A stretch of 64,000 nucleotides of DNA from Episyrphus balteatus (Eukaryota; Arthropoda; Insecta; Diptera; Syrphidae): positions 32,431,136 to 32,495,135 of the forward strand of contig NC_079134.1 in the NCBI RefSeq assembly GCF_945859705.1, read 5' to 3'. Numbering within the stretch: the stretch's first letter is position 1; every line of letters starts with the position of its first letter. The position numbers were made by a program, and so were the translations under genes. Shown piece by piece: positions 61,166 through 64,000 of the stretch. The notes under the pieces were generated by a model. It worked only from the letters and a program-made list of their open reading frames with translations. It was not told the DNA's origin and made no database searches.

Positions 61166-63300
61166 GACTAAGCACCACATAAAAATGGAATAAAGGGGTC
61201 TGATGATCGGATTGTCATCCATAAAACAGTGCTGTAACTCTAGCCATAAACCCTTGGTGGTAGCACCTTGTTGTTGTTGTTCAAGGATTAAAATTTTTTG
61301 ACCATTTGATTTGATTTCGAATACTCACCTACATTTTGCATACCATATAAATCATTTTTTTGAAAACTCCTTCAACCTTGAGGCCATTTTTTCCCCCCAG
61401 GTCTACGGTTCTTAAAATATGATTTTTTTTTATAGTTGTTCAAGATAAAAATTACCGCAATATCAAGACGCGAGGGGTGTAAGCTAAAGAATTTGAGGGG
61501 ATTCTCATAACGAGCTAAATTAAATGGATCTTCAATAGAAATCTACGTTGAACAGCTTAAATTAGTTCAAAATGGATTTGATGCTACTATTTCCAGATTG
61601 AAAGACGTATTTTTTTGACGAGTTACCTCACGAAGCCAAGAGCTGAGTTAGCTTAACTTTACACTCATTGTCGTAATGTTAAGCCCTCAAAAGTTATGTT
61701 GGCACCATAAAAAGAAAATATTACCTATTACAAAAAAAAAGTTTAGGTACCATATAGGTACTGTACTTAGTGCTAAAATGTCACTTCTAAAATGCCTTAT
61801 CTTAACACAGTCATGAAAACCCATCATAAATAGAAATTCCATGAAAGTAACACAATGCCCTCAATATGCTCAAATTTACCATTAATATCTATCAATGAAT
61901 TAAACTTCATTTTTGTTGTTTTGGGTTATTTATCCCGCGAGCCGATATAAATGCAATTATATCGTCAATCGTTTATCGGCAGATTCATTTATTTAATACC
62001 ATTTGACTGGAGTCTGATATTTTTGCTTTTTTTTTTCCTGAAAGTTCCACAGGAAAGTTCTATAGTCAACTCCCCAAGAGCGCAATCTGACACAAACATT
62101 GCTTAATGATCGCCTGTCTTAAGTGTCACAGTGAAGACGATATAGTATCGCGTCTCCACCTCTCTGTCCACCTCCTGTGTTCATCAACTAAATTGTTCTG
62201 CGTTAGTTGCCCGCCTACCTATCAAAAACCCATTAAAATTAATCCCGAGAATCTAGCACACCGTTCTTTGGTATACGTTCATAGAGACGACTTTAGAGAA
62301 GTGATTCCGTAAAGAAGACCTCTTGCGGGCTCTCTCGCCATCAACATCATCAACTATTGCTGCTGTGCTGTTGTTGTTTGCTGCGGCTGATGCTAGACAA
62401 CTTGTTCGCTTAATGCAATCATTTATCGGTGATGCTTTGTCCAGGCAAGGTGCGGGATTCGGGATGGAAGTTGAAAACTGCAAAGAACATTCATCTCCGT
62501 TGCAAACGAGGATACGGATGCCGGATGGAGGTAATGATATAAAAAAACAGTCGCAAAATAGGAGGAAAGTGCGTGATAAGATAGATATTCTTTTGAACCA
62601 CGTGCAATGGGCATTACCCAGAAGCAACTTCAGAGAATCATCATCACGAGTAATGCACCGAATCCGCCCTATGTAAGTCAGAGATCACAAAGTGGCCTGC
62701 TCTGAAGATACTTCATTTAAGATATTAAGACTTTTCGTGTGTACAAGTTAAGTTTGTCGTTTTATAGATACTTTAGAAAGAAAAAAACAAAAAGATGCAT
62801 TTAAATAATTAGAGCCAGGTGACTCGTGGGATGCATATCCTCCACTCTCGCTCGCGAACACGCTTCAAACATCCATATACAGATGATAAAGTAACGATAA
62901 ATCGATAATTACACTTTCGTACAATGCATTCAACATAAAGGAGGCAATCATCGCAACGGTTAGGTTTTTGAGGATATGCGCGAAGAAAAACAGAAACACT
63001 TTACAGCGAAAATAATTGCAAAAGCATTTCCTGCAGAGCCTTTTGAAAGACTATACCTACATCAAAAACTAATACAAAGACTCTGTGCAGGGCACTGTTG
63101 AAAGCGATAGAAAGATTGTTTATGGCGTTTGATGAATAAAATTTAATCGAAAAAGTTTACACGAGTTTACTTAACTTGATTGAAACTTATATTTTTATCC
63201 ATTTTTGTTCTAGTTTTATACTATTTAGTTGATCGAAAAAGTCATGAAACGTTTAAAAAACTCATTTTGGAGACACATTTCCGTTCGTTAGGCTGCAGAG
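61166..63300. other. Intergenic DNA
   Basis: Bases 61900-63100 are less AT-rich and non-repetitive. Overlapping frames on both strands at 62253-62676 show no domain or splice structure. Confidence 0.35.
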
Positions 63301-63309
63301 GTCTTGTCA

Positions 63310-64000
63310 TCATTGTTTTGAGGTGTTATACATTTTTAAATAATGATTGCAGAAGTTGGCAGCTTTTAAAAAATTGTAGAGTTTTGAGTAGCAGTTGTCA
63401 TTTAGAAAGTTGAGAAACTGAGATCTGGAGAGGACGTGACTACCAAAAAATTTTCTTCTGTACCCTTTGAAAATTGGACAGGTACCGACGAAGTGAAAGG
63501 CATTTTCCGATGCATCCATATTACAAAGTGTGCACATTCCATCAGTATATCTCTTGGGAACGCTCTTCCATTAATATTCAGAAGCCCACAACGGGCTTTG
63601 CAGATGAAGGAAATCTTGTCACGTGAGTTTGAGTCGTCAAAATAGTTTGGAACTTCCGAGTACAATAAGTTGCAATATTCATCATGGAATTGAGAATGTG
63701 TGGCACTGGTGGTAATTTCGTTCCAGTGTTTTTCTTACAGCTTCGAAAGAAAAATACTATGCAGTCTCTGCCATTCATGTAAACTTATGTCAAAAGAAAA
63801 ATCCATCGACACTTCATGAAAAATATCCAACCATTCTTTAGCCCAGAAGATTTTTTTGGACATAACGGATTCAGATAAGATTCTTGGTAATCTACCATTT
63901 GGAAGAGATAAGGTTCTTCTTATGTACGAAAAGTGTATCTTTAGAGACGTTAGAAAAGCTTTAGGTAGACCAGTTTCGATATGTAAAGCATAATTAGGTG
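63310..64000 (-). pseudogene. Non-LTR retrotransposon ORF2 3' part, broken
   Basis: On the minus strand, from the window edge, the sequence reads ETGLPKAFLTSLKIHF, then a LPRILSESV...IFWAKEWL stretch, the region after the RT domain. A TAA-type stop follows KL near 63740. Then come SRDKISFICKARCGLLNING and, after a one-base frameshift near 63540, CTLCNMDASENAFHFVGTCP. C-x2-C followed by ENxxHF and CP is the terminal zinc-knuckle region of R1/Jockey-like LINEs. The frame ends at 63310. The RT core would be outside the window. The clade cannot be fixed here. Confidence 0.82.

Noticed and set aside
62253..62676. Opposed ~120-residue frames
   Set aside because: They cover the same bases on opposite strands with no domain, homology or splice signal that I can recognise.
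1..64000. CRISPR arrays, operons, rRNA genes
   Set aside because: None found. The direct repeats present are satellites or transposon parts, and the DNA is eukaryotic.

Overview
The window looks like AT-rich nuclear DNA from an insect, most probably a brachyceran fly. It has spliced exons with GT-AG borders, runs of dispersed non-coding repeats, and decayed DNA transposons and non-LTR retrotransposons. There are no bacterial operons. I do not try to name the species from the repeats.

Only two host genes can be supported, both on the minus strand near the left edge. The first is the 5' part (two exons, 146-513) of a RidA/UK114-family deaminase whose last exon lies outside the window. The second (6634-8396) is a TATA-driven gene. 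Exon 1 encodes a signal peptide and an extracellular-looking domain resembling Methyltransf_FA. Exon 2 continues that domain. A frame-compatible third exon carries a BESS motif. The intron between exons 2 and 3 is mostly a (TAAAA)n microsatellite.

From about 8.5 kb to the right edge I see no convincing host exon. The sequence alternates between very AT-rich repeat-laden stretches and less AT-rich, non-repetitive blocks (about 22.7-24.3, 27.5-29.2, 32.0-33.9, 38.5-39.5, 46.0-50.9 and 61.9-63.1 kb). The latter read like intergenic or intronic regulatory DNA. One contains a good TATA promoter candidate (39.36 kb). Another has three near-identical NRF-1/EWG-type palindromes (49.03-49.75 kb).

The repeat content is the main interest. 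Mobile elements with readable ends are: a 1.2 kb hAT element (56548-57748) with a perfect 8-bp target duplication, a decayed transposase C-terminus and two MITEs nested inside it; a 2.06 kb element (16296-18353), also with a perfect 8-bp duplication, carrying nested MITEs; a piggyBac-like element (3645-6126) with TTAA-type ends and a broken C-terminal zinc finger; a 591-bp solo LTR (35566-36156); a 1.8 kb TA-flanked element (19925-21729) built from TTCGT/ACGAA motifs; and two non-LTR retrotransposon fragments (26.0-26.4 and 63.3-64.0 kb).

Long hairpin-forming inverted repeats recur (0.9-2.6, 5.3-5.65, 41.5-42.46 and 52.6-54.1 kb). Several share the same CACTGGTCAACAA ends. Tandem arrays include a 147-bp repeat (4.5-5.27 kb), a roughly 136-166-bp repeat (44.8-45.95 kb), an exact 11-bp minisatellite (48.1-48.45 kb), a pentanucleotide array (7.09-7.39 kb) and a (CAGA)n tract (60.3 kb).
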